Origin: Rhyacichthys aspro
Taxonomy: Eukaryota; Chordata; Actinopteri; Gobiiformes; Rhyacichthyidae
Assembly (NCBI GenBank): GCA_036850595.1
Contig: CM072152.1
Location: forward strand, 21,217,179-21,281,178
Direction of reading: 5' to 3'
Length of the DNA: 64,000 nt
Positions within the stretch are counted from its first letter, which is position 1; each line of letters begins with the position of its first letter. Both the position numbers and the translations under genes were made by a program. The notes under the pieces are model-generated. The model was given only the letters and a program-made list of their open reading frames with translations. It searched no databases and was not told the origin of the DNA. Of the stretch, positions 48,202 to 61,190 are shown in pieces.

Positions 48202-51200
48202 AATTAACTAATTTTCTGACCTTTTCCACAAGGGCGACTGTAGGTGCTCACAACCTTTAGAAAAGATGGGTGTGAGGTCAGTTGTAATCTGCAATTTCAC
48301 CGCTGCATGCCGTCAAAAACTACAGATGACACCTTTAATTTGTGAAGTCTGAGAAGCCTGAAATCTTGAGTCTTGTGAAAGTCTGAAATACTGAGGTGTG
48401 AAATGTGTATAAATCAGATCTAATTATGTGTATGCCATCGCAGTCTGCACTATAAAACTAAGTGCATCCCGATATGACCTAACAGATAAATAATGAGCTC
48501 CCAGCCACAATGCGCTGTTATAAATGAGTAACGTTTGCCCTCATTTGAAGCAGTGTTACTCGACATAATAAACAAGTGCACTTTGGCTCTGGGTCACCTA
48601 TTACCTAAAAGTCTCAGTGCTCTGACTCATCTGCATCGGCTCTATAGAAAAGATGATATCTGGAGAGGAAATGAAAGTCATCCCCAGCTCTTACTGGCCC
48701 TTTGAATAACGAGAGTGGGATCTCATCATTCATAATGACACTGATCATCTATAATACTTTCAGATATGATAAAAATATATATAAAAAAACAACACATCGA
48801 TGTAGAAATGCCCTCTTTTCCAATTCTGATTTCTTTAGATCCTCTGGCTTTAACCTTGAATTGAGTGAGATAATAGGTTTGTCATTGGAAAGCTTCCTCC
48901 CTTCACATAAAGGACCTTTAAATGAGATAAATCGCTGGCGTCCTGCCGCTGAAGTCTGCAGTGTTTTGGCTTATATCTCGATTCATTCTCATTTACTTTC
49001 AGGTAGGTCTAATTTAAATGACCCTGACAATATCATTACAGTGGAGGTTATCACCACATAGCAGCTGATTAGATACGTCCTGAAGAGAAAGATCAGGTCA
49101 CCTTAAGCATGTTCACAGTCACCTTTAACTGCACTGAGCCTGGACACATTTAATAAACCTCTGTGAATAAATCATAAGAACTATTTTGCAGTCACTGTAT
49201 ACGGACTAGACTTATTTCCACTAACAGGGAATAACAAATAAAGAGCCATTTAAACATATCCTTTGACTGGAGTGAGCTGCCACTACCAGAGCATCCTCCA
49301 GCTGCTTTGTTGATGTAATATGTTTTTATTTTGTGGTTGGAAATTGGTCCAGTTTTCCTTTTTAAATAAAAGTAAAGCAGATTTTACCAATGCTGCTACT
49401 GGGGAGGGTGATGGGGTTGATCACGAAATGGAGAAAAAAATAAAATCGGGTAGTGGCACTTTGAGCAAAAAAGTGACTGTAGTGTTGGATGTATTTCACA
49501 GTTTTATTGAATATCACTTTGTTAAGAACAGCACAGTTATAACTTACTTTTGTAACTGTGGGTAACTTGTCACTTTTCTTCTTTCTTTGGTGTTCTCCAG
49601 GTAGCACTGTGTTTCACAAAAATGAACTCAGAATATGTTTACATTCACAAAGACAAAACAGGCCTTCTTAACAAAACTGTGACCCTCACATGGTAAATAA
49701 CCCCAGTAATTTACTGCCTCGGTTTAAAAAAAAAGAGACAAAAATAATGTTCTTGTATCTAGTTTATTCTGATTTGAAAATTCCAACCCTGCTATCAACT
49801 CTTGGCCATGTTTGCATTTGTTTGGTAAAATTCTCATGTATCACCGAACTATGGAGCAAATAAATGGCTGTTTGTTTGGAGGCTACTGTGGGATATTTAT
49901 AGCCAAGAAAAGTACAAATCCATGTCTTACATGAAAAGTAGCTTGACATTACACAACTTATGAATTGCAAACCACTGACTGTGTGGGTTGGAAAGTGTTC
50001 AAGTATAAGTGAGATTAGAATTCCCATGGGAAGTTGTATTATACACTGCTGCAGAGCTGAATGCAGAGGGAATAAAGACAATGGGGAATAGAAATTTGCC
50101 TGAGAATCTGACCATGAGATTTATTTTTTACTCTGGTGCAAAGGCCACAATGTGCTTCTGGTGATATATTCATCTATTCACATTTTATTCAAGCATATTC
50201 ACAAATGTCCATTTATTTTATTCAATTATATATTTTCTCCTCCTGGTCCGTCATAAAAATTCTCTCAAACTCCTGCTTGTACTCTTGAACTAAGCACAGT
50301 ATGGAGTGAGATTTATGATCACGTTGAGGTAAAATAAAAGAAAATATGTTACTTAACTGATGCAACAAATTCATTTCCGAAAAAGTAATATAATGTAATT
50401 GTATTAGAGCTTAAAACAAGCATGGGTTATAGCTTATATAAGGAAAACAGACTGTAGAAAATACATTAGCTGAATACAAATGAGACATTTCAATAATGCA
50501 TGTGAGCAAAAGGCATGTCTGCTAGTAACACTTTGTTTCTGAAATATGAGTTATTGAATTTGTTTACAACAATAAAGAACACTGTGTATTTGTCGTACCG
50601 GATGAAGACAATGACAAGTGTACATGACTGCGACTCACCAACACAGCCTTTCTAAATTAACATTTTAATGCAAACCTGATTTATGACCTTCCAGATTTAA
50701 TTCAGATAGGTCTGGAAACAACAGCATGCCAGCCACACATGACATTCATTTGTCTTCTTTCCTTTTTACCTAATTTATTTCACAATTGCACACCATGTCA
50801 TCACTATTCCTGTTGTGTGATGAACATCTATGCAACATTTCAATGGCTAATGTAAATGAATTTAATTCATCTCAAGCAGATCCTTACCCAGCATTCCCTC
50901 ATTCTGCAATATTAATTGACAGCCAGTGTATTAGCGTCTTTTCATTTGTTTCCTGGGATCAAAATGAGACTCTCTCGGCTCACCCTCGTTTACAACATGA
51001 CAACCTTTCTAATTAAAACCAGAGGCTTGCTATTCATTTCATTTTATTTTTATTATTATTTTTTTTACAAGACCTTGATGATGCTTCTTTGGTCACTCTC
51101 ATTCACCACATGTCTCAGTGCTACTGAGCCCTGTGCATTACCCAGTTTTTTGTTTCTGTCTAGATTGAGAGCATCACATGACTCTTCTTTAAACAAAATG

Positions 51201-51713
51201 TGAGTTTGGAGTGGAGACCTCTATGAACAAATCCAATTATAGAACTCGTATATCACAGTGACAATGAAGTCATCATTAAAGCAGAAGGATGTTGTGATTA
51301 ATCTGCTTTTAATTATTCAATCATGCACGTGTGAAGAGTCGCGGTCACAATTATCTTCCACTGACTGAAGGGGACTTATCTTAGAGCTTTGGAAAAGGTT
51401 GGAGTGGGATGATGTGGACATGATCATATGAAATGTTATGTTTTGTTGGTGCACTTTAACACCACATCTTGTCTCTAAAATGTAATTTACACACTACTTA
51501 TTCACATGTCAATAGCTCCTTCTCTGCCTCTTGAGCCCCATTTACACTTTTTTCCACTTTTTTCAGTTTTGAGTGTGAGGAATTATATGCACACAAGCTC
51601 ATTTCACTACAAGGGAAAAACAACCCTTATTGTGTTACTGCCCTTTGAGGGTGAGGCCAGACATGAGAAAGACCAAATAATCTCACACTGAAAAGTGAGG
51701 CTTATTATGCTCT

Positions 51714-51800
51714 CTGGGGCTGCATGATTTTAGGAAAACATTCAATAATATGCTATCTCAAAAACTGCAATAACAATCACTTGTGATCTTTACATGCCCT
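51714..51800 (+). mobile_element. Fragment of a DNA transposon with a GGGCTGCA(C/T)GAT end
   Basis: CTGGGGCTGCATGATTTTAG, then CTATCTCAAAAACTGCAATAAC and CACTTGTGATC, resembles the widespread fish elements that begin GGGCTGCACGATT and continue with CGATT/TGCAATA words. Only one end is recognisable, and the family cannot be fixed from sequence inspection. Confidence 0.4.
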
Positions 51801-53211
51801 CAAAGGCCAACTAAAAGCTCAATCAAAATGAAATACATAAATAAGACTAGATGAGCAAATTAGTCTAGGCTAATGTCTATGGGTCTCAACACATTTAGCT
51901 TGAAGGGAGATGTTTGTGACACACAATACCATGACGTTATTGTGATTCAAGCTGTTCTTTACATTATTGATACATGTCATTGTGTCTTAATACACTTTGT
52001 TACATGGATTTATGCTTAAACTCATTTTTATTTCTGAATTTCTAGATCTTGTGTTTACTCGAACAAAACTGGCACTTTAACAGGTTTTGATGAAGCCCAC
52101 AACATCAGATTAGTTACTTTTTCTAACAATAAAAACCTCTAAAAAAAGCCTCACCCGATTAAACTCCTCAAAGACAAATCCTGTAAGAATGCTTTGTATC
52201 ATTAATCTGCAGCTGCCTCAACACAGCAGCTCACTGCAGAGGGAGGTAACATTTAAACTGTCCTGTGTTTATGGAACAGAAACAAGTGACAACAAAACGT
52301 GTCGTTGACATACCTACGTCTACATCTGGTTTAAGAATCTACATGAGCTCGGCTTGTTTAATGTTCACTGTGACACTGATGACACTGACTTAATTGCAAA
52401 ATAACTTCGTTGTTAAAAGCAACTTCTTTACACCATGAGCCAATGATTGTCATGAAAACAGAATTATTCATGGTTTACTATTGACTGAACAAACAATAGT
52501 TCTGTGTTTGTGCTGGGACTGTTGCTGACTCAGGATTTGTCAGTGTTAAATTTTAATAACCCACTTTTTACAACCAGAAGCAGACTGATGTTGTAACTAT
52601 CTATGCATAAAATCCTGTGGCAGTTCATATTGTTTTATTAATACTTTATCAAATCTCCTAAATATGCAGAGGATCTATGTCTCAGAGCTGCAGAGAGGAC
52701 TGGTGTCACTCAATCTGTCACAGTCTGTGATTGTTGCCATCATCAACAAATGAACACTTATTTACCAACATTTACAGTGTCAGAAGTTCAGAGCAGTCAT
52801 AGATAATCCTGCAATGACAACAATGAATAGCCATGGTTTATTATCCTTTCATTGCTGTTAGCTAGATGGCGATGTAAAGAAACTCATGCAAAAAAATACC
52901 TATGCACCGTTTGACCAAGAGTTTTGTTCTTTCTTTTTTGGTTCGAGCCAAATCTTCAGGCGTGAAAACACCAGTCGACCGTGGTTTGCTTTTTAATCTG
53001 GGAAAAAGAAGATGTGTGGGTCCAGAAAGGTCCAGCTCATTTTTCAGTGAGAAAGTGCATTTGCCAATAGTTCAGACTTTCGGACCAAATGCAGAAAGTC
53101 ACGGCCAATTAAACGCATGAAAAAGAGCGAACAGAGGGAAACCGGGAAACTTCAGCTTTAAAAACACACAAAAAGCATAGATTAAGTTGTTTTAAATATT
53201 GTATGGCTCTA

Positions 53212-53232
53212 TTTTTTTTTTTTTTTTTTTTT
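53212..53232. repeat. Poly(T) tract, 21 T
   Basis: A homopolymer run with no retroelement body recognised beside it. Confidence 0.95.
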
Positions 53233-54816
53233 GCTAAACTATGGCAGATGCCTTCTGTGCAGCTGACTGTTTTCTAATAAGTGAAGATTGACTGAAGATT
53301 CAATTGTTTGTATTCATTCTGTTTTAATAATAACATGTCTCTATAGGCCTTTTTAAGCACATAGTTGTCCACAGTTGGATTATTCTCATAATATGGATAT
53401 TGCATGTCCCGTTCCAAACTGTGACATGCATGATACTACTGTTTGTAGCTTATTGGAGTCATGTAGTCATCCTAATCCTAATTGTCAAAAACTGTGTATT
53501 TGTAAATCTAGTCCACGTTTAACATCCTTGTTGAAGGTGAGGTTAACAACAAGCCCAGTATGTTATAATTCATGTTTGGTAATTGAGTCTGGTGATCATA
53601 TAAATATATTTCCCCAAAACTGAATGTCCTGGTAAAACTGGTGTGTTCAATATCTCTGTCTCTTTTCAACCCCTTGTTCCTCTGTTAGGACAATATAACC
53701 ATGTATTACCTGTACAGACTGAGGAGCTGGACACAGAAGTAGAGACAGACTGATGTCAATGCAGAAGATTATATAACAGTCTTTTATAGTGTTTCACAAC
53801 AACTTCTCTTGACTCTTAAACCATTAGTGAAGGTACTTCTCGGAGTCTGTTTACCCTCATGCATAATTAATAGTGTATTAATAAAGATCAAGGACTTTGT
53901 ATGACACGTCTGATTTACAAGCCTTTTGGCAAAGCACTGCACAATAACAATAAGGGCAATCCTTATGTAATGATGAAGGATAATGTCCAAGCTCTAATAC
54001 CCAGGGTATATACCATCATACCTGCTGGACATTATAAGAACCAACCTGCTGTATGACAAATAGTGTATCTACTTGTATTTGTTATCCATCCTAGATTGAA
54101 AATTAAATAAGTGATTGTTCTATATTTAGTGATATTCTAACTTTAAGTCCATGTGTCTTTAAGCTTACTTATACAAGCTGGAGTCAAGATAAGCAATATT
54201 TCCAACCTTTCCAAAACCAAAGCAGCACATTAAGACCTTAAAATACAACTGCATTCAAAATCAGTCATTTAGTAATTTGTTAAAAGACCCAAACTTTGTA
54301 TAGCCACATTTTAAACTTTTAAGAATTTAACACACGTTAGGAAAAACAGTGCATACTTTTCCACATAGTTCAACTCAGAACATCCTTTCTTATATTTCTA
54401 CTTAGACTTTTATGCACCAAAAACTCTTATTCCATCAAACTTCACGTGTTTTTTGAATGGAAATATGTTTTATTTTTATTCGGTCTCTTTACCGCAAAGA
54501 CTGACAGGAACCAAAAGGAGTGAAGACGGAGCTCAAGGTGGGGAACGAAAGGCTGAGGTGCTTTTACAGGCAGGTCCAGACAGAACAGGCAGGATGGGTA
54601 AAAAGAACTTAGTCCAAGATGAGTGAGAGAGTCTCTGGAGGGACAACAATCTGAGGGTGTCTTACGCTGGTGGGGAGTGAGACAGAAATGAACAGAGTTG
54701 TAGCTGTGACACTATCAAGCTTTTTAGACAGAAAAAGCAAGAAGGGGTGTAGAGTGTTTAAATAATAATTATATTACTCATTGAGTCAGTCATTTTGTAA
54801 TGTTATATGTTTTTTT

Positions 54817-55112
54817 TAGACTTAGACTTGACTTTGTTAATCCACAAGTGACATTGCTTTATCACAGTAGCTCAGTTACAAACAAACAAAATCAATAAAG
54901 AAGTAAAAGTAAAAGTTTCATGCACCTTAATACTTATTCATTTTAAGTATATAATTTTATTTCCATATATTTGCTCTTATTTTATATTACTGTATACATT
55001 AATTTTACTTTTACTTACTTTCTTCTTTATTTCATTGTGTGTTAATGAGAGTTTGTTTGTTTGTAACTGAGCTATTGTGTCAAAGCAGTTGGATTAACAA
55101 AGTCTAAGTCTA
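54817..55112. mobile_element. Long inverted-repeat element of about 296 bp (MITE-like or foldback)
   Basis: The left arm (54817-54915) begins TAGACTTAGACTTGACTTTG, then TTAATCCA, then TAGCTCAGTTACAAACAAAC and AAGTAAAAGTAAAAG. The reverse complement of 55000-55112 contains the same blocks in the same order, including a 23-base identical core around TAGCTCAGTTAC. The arms are about 100 bp each around a loop of about 85 bp. Small indels show it is old. It has no coding capacity. Either a foldback/MITE or two head-to-head copies of one short repeat would explain it. Confidence 0.75.
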
Positions 55113-55249
55113 ATTGTGATTTTTTTCATGTAGGACATGTGCAACCTTTAATATTATTATTATTATAGAAATAGCTTAATGCATACTTAATGTTCATGGC
55201 TAAACAAATTATATAGTACTGTATATGCTATGACAATAATTACAATTTA

Positions 55250-55740
55250 GATTCATGAGCCTAATGTGATGCTACCCAAACTGGAGCCGTGTGTAACAAC
55301 ATACATCTGCAGGGAATGTGCAATTAGCAATTAGACGGTGCTACATCAATAATTATCGTGCCACCGTTGTTACTTCTTCTTCTGGATTTGAATGCCACGC
55401 AGGGCAACTGTTTTTACATAGTCAGTTGGTAGAGCGTAATGATGTCTGTGTGCCTTAAAGAATCACATTTCAGATTCTCTCAGATGTATTTCCAAACTGA
55501 GGCTTGCTCTTCTAATTAGATAGGTGTTTGTGCTGGGGTATTGCCAATTACCACAGTGACAAAGTACAAACATTAATAGAAGATCGACTGCAAGCAGAAA
55601 AACCGCGTCTGGAGCAGCACGCCCAAATAAAAACTCCCATAGACAGACCGTAAAAGCAAAGGTGGAATCCAATTAATTACTCTATGGGTTCGGATCACCA
55701 TGGCAACAGGGATTGATAGTAAATTTTTATGTGCCTTAAT
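55250..55740. promoter_or_regulatory. Candidate conserved non-coding element rich in homeodomain sites
   Basis: Unique sequence with CAATTAGCAATTAG (55321-55334), TCTAATTAGATAG (about 55511) and CCAATTAATTACTC (about 55669). An RFX-like ATCACCATGGCAAC lies at 55694-55707. It is long, of balanced complexity and free of repeats. A regulatory role is inferred from motif density only. Confidence 0.35.
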
Positions 55741-57886
55741 GAATATGAGGGTAATTAAGCTGTTAAGTCTTCACTGAAATCTGTCTTATTTTATACCAAA
55801 GATAAAACTGTCAATCAAATATCCCATGCTTTCAACGCCTGTGTATTCTCTGCTTTTGTTATAATTTCACTAAACTCATTAATTGTGGGTCATGAAACTT
55901 TGAAAACTCACTTGAAATATTGTTGAGATGTAACCATAATAGCTTTAAATCAGGACTTTTATGAAAGTGATTTAGCAAAAGTTTCAATTCTTTCACATTT
56001 TATTTCTCGTTTATTTGGTATTTATGTACAGCTTCAATACTTTTGGAAAAATGTGAATGATGTTATATGAAAAATTAAGTCTTTTGTTGAAATTGGAAAA
56101 TGAGCCACTAAAGTGACCACAGACTCGCTACAGCCACAATCACTATTTATTTATTTAGCAAAATAATTGAATGCAGCATAATCATTTGTGTAAGTAGTGT
56201 TTCAGTGCATTTATTTGGGCTTGCACCATTCTTTCAATTATTTAATATTTCTCCATAATACTAGTCCACGGTGTCTGAAAATCTGGCTAGCAAGCTGTAG
56301 TTTAATGCAACATCACAAAGAAAATCAGACAGTATCTATAAACACTACAGAAATAATAGAAACTGAATATTTTTACTCGATTTGATGCCACAAGAGCATC
56401 ATTTAAAAGTAAAACATGCAAAATTAGAGAACACAGCAGTGTGACAGAGACTTGTAGTGTCTCATTTCCCCGTCTTTGCATGTGAATGGATCCACACGGG
56501 TCATTGCTCTTGTTTCCTCCTGGCTCGCCTGTCGAGTTGAATATATGTAAACTGGCCTTGCCTGCGGCCGCCTTTAAAGGATATCAGTTTGTTGGAGAGT
56601 GAGGGCAGGCGGGGATGCGGGCCAGCTGAGTGAGCAGTTGTGTGGAGGAGGAAGGGGGGCGGCGTGGACGAGTATTACTCTCTCAGATTGAGCACGGTCC
56701 CTCAGGTTCAAATTCCAGCATTAGGCGTGTTGTTGACTCAGATGAACCTTTTCCAGTCGCTGTTCTTCTGTGACAGGAGCATGTATGTGTGGCTCCGTGC
56801 AACATGTGGCTTAACATGGGTTTGTTTCTGTGCCACACTGTCTTTCATCCAACAAAGTGACATCAAATGACAAAAGGCTGCTAAAATTAAACCGTAGCTT
56901 CCCGAAAAAGTGGTTAACATTACACTAGCGGGATATTTCCCACTACTTTCATGATGCAATATTAAGATGTTTGGTAATTAGCCAAGCTTGTTTTTAAAAG
57001 CTCATCACTCATGGTCTAAAAGTGCTATAAGCAGGAGAATAAACACAGATGTACAATTTCAGTTGTTCATAATTCAGAGTGTGTATCGACATACTGCCCT
57101 GAGGTAAGTCAGCTGGAGAACATATAATTCATGTCTTACAGGGATGCACAGTGATATACAGAGGAGTTTTGTGTGTTGTTGAAAACATCATTGAACCATT
57201 GACCCTTCTGTCTCTAAGTGTTGTTCTATCTCAGCACCCGCTCTGATCCTCTAATTAGAGTTCACCCCATAAAACCTGATCCTGCCACAATCCTCCCATG
57301 CTCACAAATGGCACTTCCCTGTTTGAGAGAAGTGTGAAAACTAGAAGGTGATACACTCTCACCTTACTTCTTACTCTTCATGTGAGCCTCTTGTTCTTCC
57401 TTCTTTCTGATTAATTGTAAAGAGCAGCAGATTTTAAGCCAGACTGGTGAAAGAGCTCCAAGTGCTGTCTGAAGATGACAGTCGTGTGCTTTAATAGTTT
57501 TTAAAATCCTTGGCAACTTTAAAAAACAATTGTGTCTTAACAAAGAAAAACATCCCATTACTTTATGTTTTATTGTAGGAGGTGGTTACTCAAGGACATG
57601 TTTGCTGCAGAAAAATGTAAGGCCAAAGAGGGGAGCATCGGGTCACATTTCTATAGCTTTTTCAATCGTTTTAACTACATACATCTCTGAACAAGTGTAG
57701 AGAGAGAAGTGTGTGACAGGATCAAGCATGAACCTAATCAAAGCAAAAGCATCAAAAATGTTGAGTCTGAGAGCCTCTAAAGCCTGTAAAGAAAGAACCT
57801 GGAGGTGATGAACTTATAAGATGATGAAAACACTTCAGAAAACAATGACTAGACTGTAATATGCATATTACATTGTGAATACTTGG

Positions 57887-57975
57887 TAGTGATGGGAAAT
57901 CCAGCTCTTCTCAAAGATTCGTCTCTTTTGACTCGGCTCCCAAATTGCTCTTAATTTAGTATCACTCAGAGCCCT
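57887..57975 (+). mobile_element. hAT-type transposon terminus, degraded
   Basis: TAGTGATGGGAAATCCAGCT, then CTTCTCAAAGATTCGTCTCT and GACTCGGCTCCCAAATTGCT, follow the pattern of fish hAT elements whose ends read (C/T)AGTGATGGGAA with repeated GGCTCTT-type units. A matching right terminus (CCCATCACTA) was not found. The element may extend to about 58.5 kb, where GGCTCTTGTCGTTTG-like units recur. No transposase frame is intact. Confidence 0.45.
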
Positions 57976-60887
57976 CCATTTTAGCAAATGGGAATGGTTT
58001 TAGCATCAGCAAGCAATTATTTTATTAATTTAAAACCTTATTTTATGAATGTTTTGTTAGAAAAAAAATAGGTTACACAGTTACTATTATTTAACTTTTT
58101 AATAAAACTTTTAATAGCACAATTGAACACAACTACAGCAAAAATCAATATCACTCATTTCTTCACATTGTTTGAACGCTTTTGCTTCCAAATCTGTCTC
58201 CTCCACCTCTCTCTGTCCTACTATGGACCTGGACTGATTCACTACACTCTCTATCTTCGGAGTAATGTCCCCCTTCCTTCTATCACATAATGGTATGATC
58301 CTAGCCTGTCCTCTATCTGTGATTGGCCACATATATACCCATCCAAATATAGTCCCACCCCTGTCCGTGGCTGAAGATGGGCTCTCCTTGACAGGACCTG
58401 GCTCTTGTCGTTTGCTACAAAAAGGTTGTTAGAGCAAGTGAACCACACATCACTGATACTTGGACTGGAACCGCTTGATGATGATGGCTGTTGTGAGATC
58501 AGGCGTCAGTGGCTCAGCCATGAGTTATGATGAAGAAAAAATGAATATCACATTAAACATTGACAGTACTGTGATGAGGAAACACCTAGGTACAGTTCTA
58601 GATTAGACAGACTTCCAAAATTAGTTTAGAATTAAAAGACGGTATTTTCTTGTATTTGAGGAAAACCACTTAATCTCTAAATATCATCTTTTATTATGTT
58701 ATTATTTATGATCTTTTATTGTTATCTTGTATAGAATGTGCTCTCCAATAACGGACTTGGCTGTTGGTTAATGTAAACAATAAATCAATGGCTCCAAAAA
58801 GAAATCCTACTGACTACCCCTGCTTTCAGAGAGAACCAGCCCAATAAAAGATGCTATGATGTAATTATTAAAGAGATTAACATAACTGTGGGGCTGCATT
58901 TGTCCAGTGTTTAACACAGTGCTTGAATTTTAAAGGATTTTGAAGTTGTTTTGCTATGGCTATGGTTCCAATAAAATAAAAGCAGGCAGGTTACTATTGC
59001 TCCACAAATACTTTCCCATATCTATAAACTAAAGCTATAGGGGAATCAGTTCATGTGCAGTATACATGTCAAATGCATGTGTAGCTTTGAGACATGCTGC
59101 AGACCTAATAAAACTATCCCCTAGTGGTAAAACAGAGCCTCCTACACAGTCTCAAAGTTGAAGTTTGCATTAACCAAAGTGAAGCACAGTTTACGAAGAC
59201 TGTGAGACTTCAGGGTCATGGTAAAGTACAATATGGTAAAATGTTCCCACATAGTCTTCACTGTGAAACACAAAGGATGTTCAGCTGTCCTTTGTGCAGT
59301 TACATTTTGCCGCTCTCTGTGCAGATAGCTGAAAATTAACCATACATACAACCTTTCTTGGCTGGATTTTTTTAAAATTTCTTTTCAATGTAGAATCTCT
59401 GTTGAAACTTGGTGCAGATGACCTTTCCCTCCTGAACACTATGGTTGAGCAGCTAGAATGGAAGACGTATTCAGTGCAGAAGAGATTCAAGGAATGGTAG
59501 ATCTCAAGTGGAAGAGCATCATTTTGCCAAGGGATTATATTCTTGCAGTTATCAAAGTATCCAGTCTTCTCGCTTCTCTGCTATATATTCAATACATTCC
59601 ACAATATTTTCTATAAATGAGAAGGTCATGGAAGAAAAGCTGGTTTAACAGTAATTATGTCCTTATATCATCAGATACAGTAAGATTTGCAGATTTACCC
59701 TGAAGTGACTTTTCAAAATGTCCAGTGCAAAACACAATTGTATTTTTTTGCTACTTTTTAAAACGGTAACTTGTTATAAACATAATTCATTAACATTATT
59801 GCATCTTTGTCTTTATTTGAAAGTCCAGAAATGGGGGAATTAAATGTAAAATAATGTTGACAAGAAAGAATGCAGTATCTTGGCAGTGGCAGCAACTAAA
59901 TCAGTAACATTATATTATATTATACATCATATTTAATACAGCCAAATGTGCCGGTCAGTCTTTTATATATTTTAGAATTGCAATGTGAAAGCTCAGAGTT
60001 CAGTGGTACTGTGGGGCTTGTGTTGACATTTGTAACACTAGTCTTTGCCAATTTCCCTCTCAGGAGGGTTTGGCTGGCACAGCACACATCTGACAGGGGA
60101 CAGGGCTATTGTAAATTAACACATGCCAGAGTCTATAAGCGAGGTATTCTGTGAAGATGGAGGATGGCGCCAAAGCCCGACCACCTGAGGGGGCTGGTTT
60201 CAGAGTGTGATACAAACAGTGCGCTCACACTGACCTCTGCAGAGCTAGTGCAGGAGGTGTTTAATAGGTGGGAAGAGATCACCTTGACTAAAGGTTTCAA
60301 TGGAGGTGATGGGGACTGGATCATGTTCTGAACACGGGACACACGTTTGCTTTGCAAGAAATCTTTGTTAATTTGAGTAAAGCTTCATTTTGAATCAAAC
60401 ATGAACCTAAAATATACTAGTGTTGTAGGTCTTGGCTAGTTTTAAGATGCACTAGTTATTTAGATTTTGTTTTAAGACACATTTTAACTAAAGCAGAAAG
60501 GAAAGAGTTGTGCTTTTTGAAGATTTTCTACTGTTTAAAGGAGTACAAATTGTCCCAAGTAAGTCTACCATACAACATTGGTAACCCTGAGCTTTATTTT
60601 ATCAGTGTGGTAGGGTTATGAAAGGTGGACCTAAATACTCTGGTCATAGAAGGACACAGATCCTTACAAAAATCAGACTTTAGTCAATGTGAATGTTTAC
60701 TCATGAAATGAAAAAATAATGCTAAATGTACATTTCTGGATGGGGCCTCACCTTCTCCTACAGCACATCTCTGCTCCAACTTCAAGGACTTTTCCCAGAC
60801 CAACATCCAGACCATCTACAATCATCTACTGGTCGTCCCTGACTCAGGTCCTTCCTCCCACACTGCCAGCTGATTGCTCATTCATCT

Positions 60888-61190
60888 CATTCACTCCAGT
60901 TGATGGTGTGTGGTGACTGAGCAGGTTGAATGTGCCAGGTCATCCACCTCCTTCCTTGACCCTTTGCCAGCTTTTGTGGTCAAGGTCTGCATCCACTCAG
61001 AGTTGGCTTATGGCTGATATCATTAATCTCTCTCTCTGACATCCAGTACATTTCCCACCTGTTTCAAGATGGCTGCTGTCACACCCGTCCTAACGAAGCA
61101 GGGCCTGGACACTGAGGAGCTCTCTAATTACTTCCTTTTTAAAGTAAGGTCCTGGAAAAAGCAGTGGCTGGTCAGATCCAAAAGCAAAAG
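60888..61190 (+). pseudogene. Relic of an L2/CR1-like LINE reverse transcriptase
   Basis: Conceptual translation shows, in order, FTPVDG, VTEQVECARSSTSFLDPLP, ADIINLSL, SSTFPTCFKMAAVTPVL, GLDTEELSNY and VLEKAVAGQIQ. This is the N-terminal part of the reverse transcriptase of CR1/L2-clade non-LTR retrotransposons (known landmarks: SLDPLP, FK.AAVTP.LKK.GLD, NYRPISNLPF, VLEK.V..Q). The blocks lie in shifting frames with an in-frame TGA. The RPISNLPF motif is deleted between NY and VLEK. The catalytic palm (YADD region) is absent, so this is a dead fragment. Confidence 0.75.

Larger units (their letters stand above)
40001..50000. other. Intergenic stretch, no protein-coding gene seen
   Basis: No supported coding exon. 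Blocks that stand out from the AT-rich background are at about 40480-41100, 42290-42490, 44040-44450, 45690-46270 and 48440-49060. A GC-richer CT-biased patch lies at 43650-43800. Simple repeats and one dispersed-repeat fragment are listed separately. Confidence 0.75.

Noticed and set aside
55419..55436. tRNA-like A-box TAGTCAGTTGGTAGAGCG
   Set aside because: No matching B-box (GGTTCGAATCC type) lies at the right distance, and no cloverleaf can be drawn, so it is neither a tRNA gene nor a clear SINE head.
56705..56716. B-box-like GGTTCAAATTCC
   Set aside because: There is no A-box upstream at tRNA spacing and no acceptor-stem pairing.
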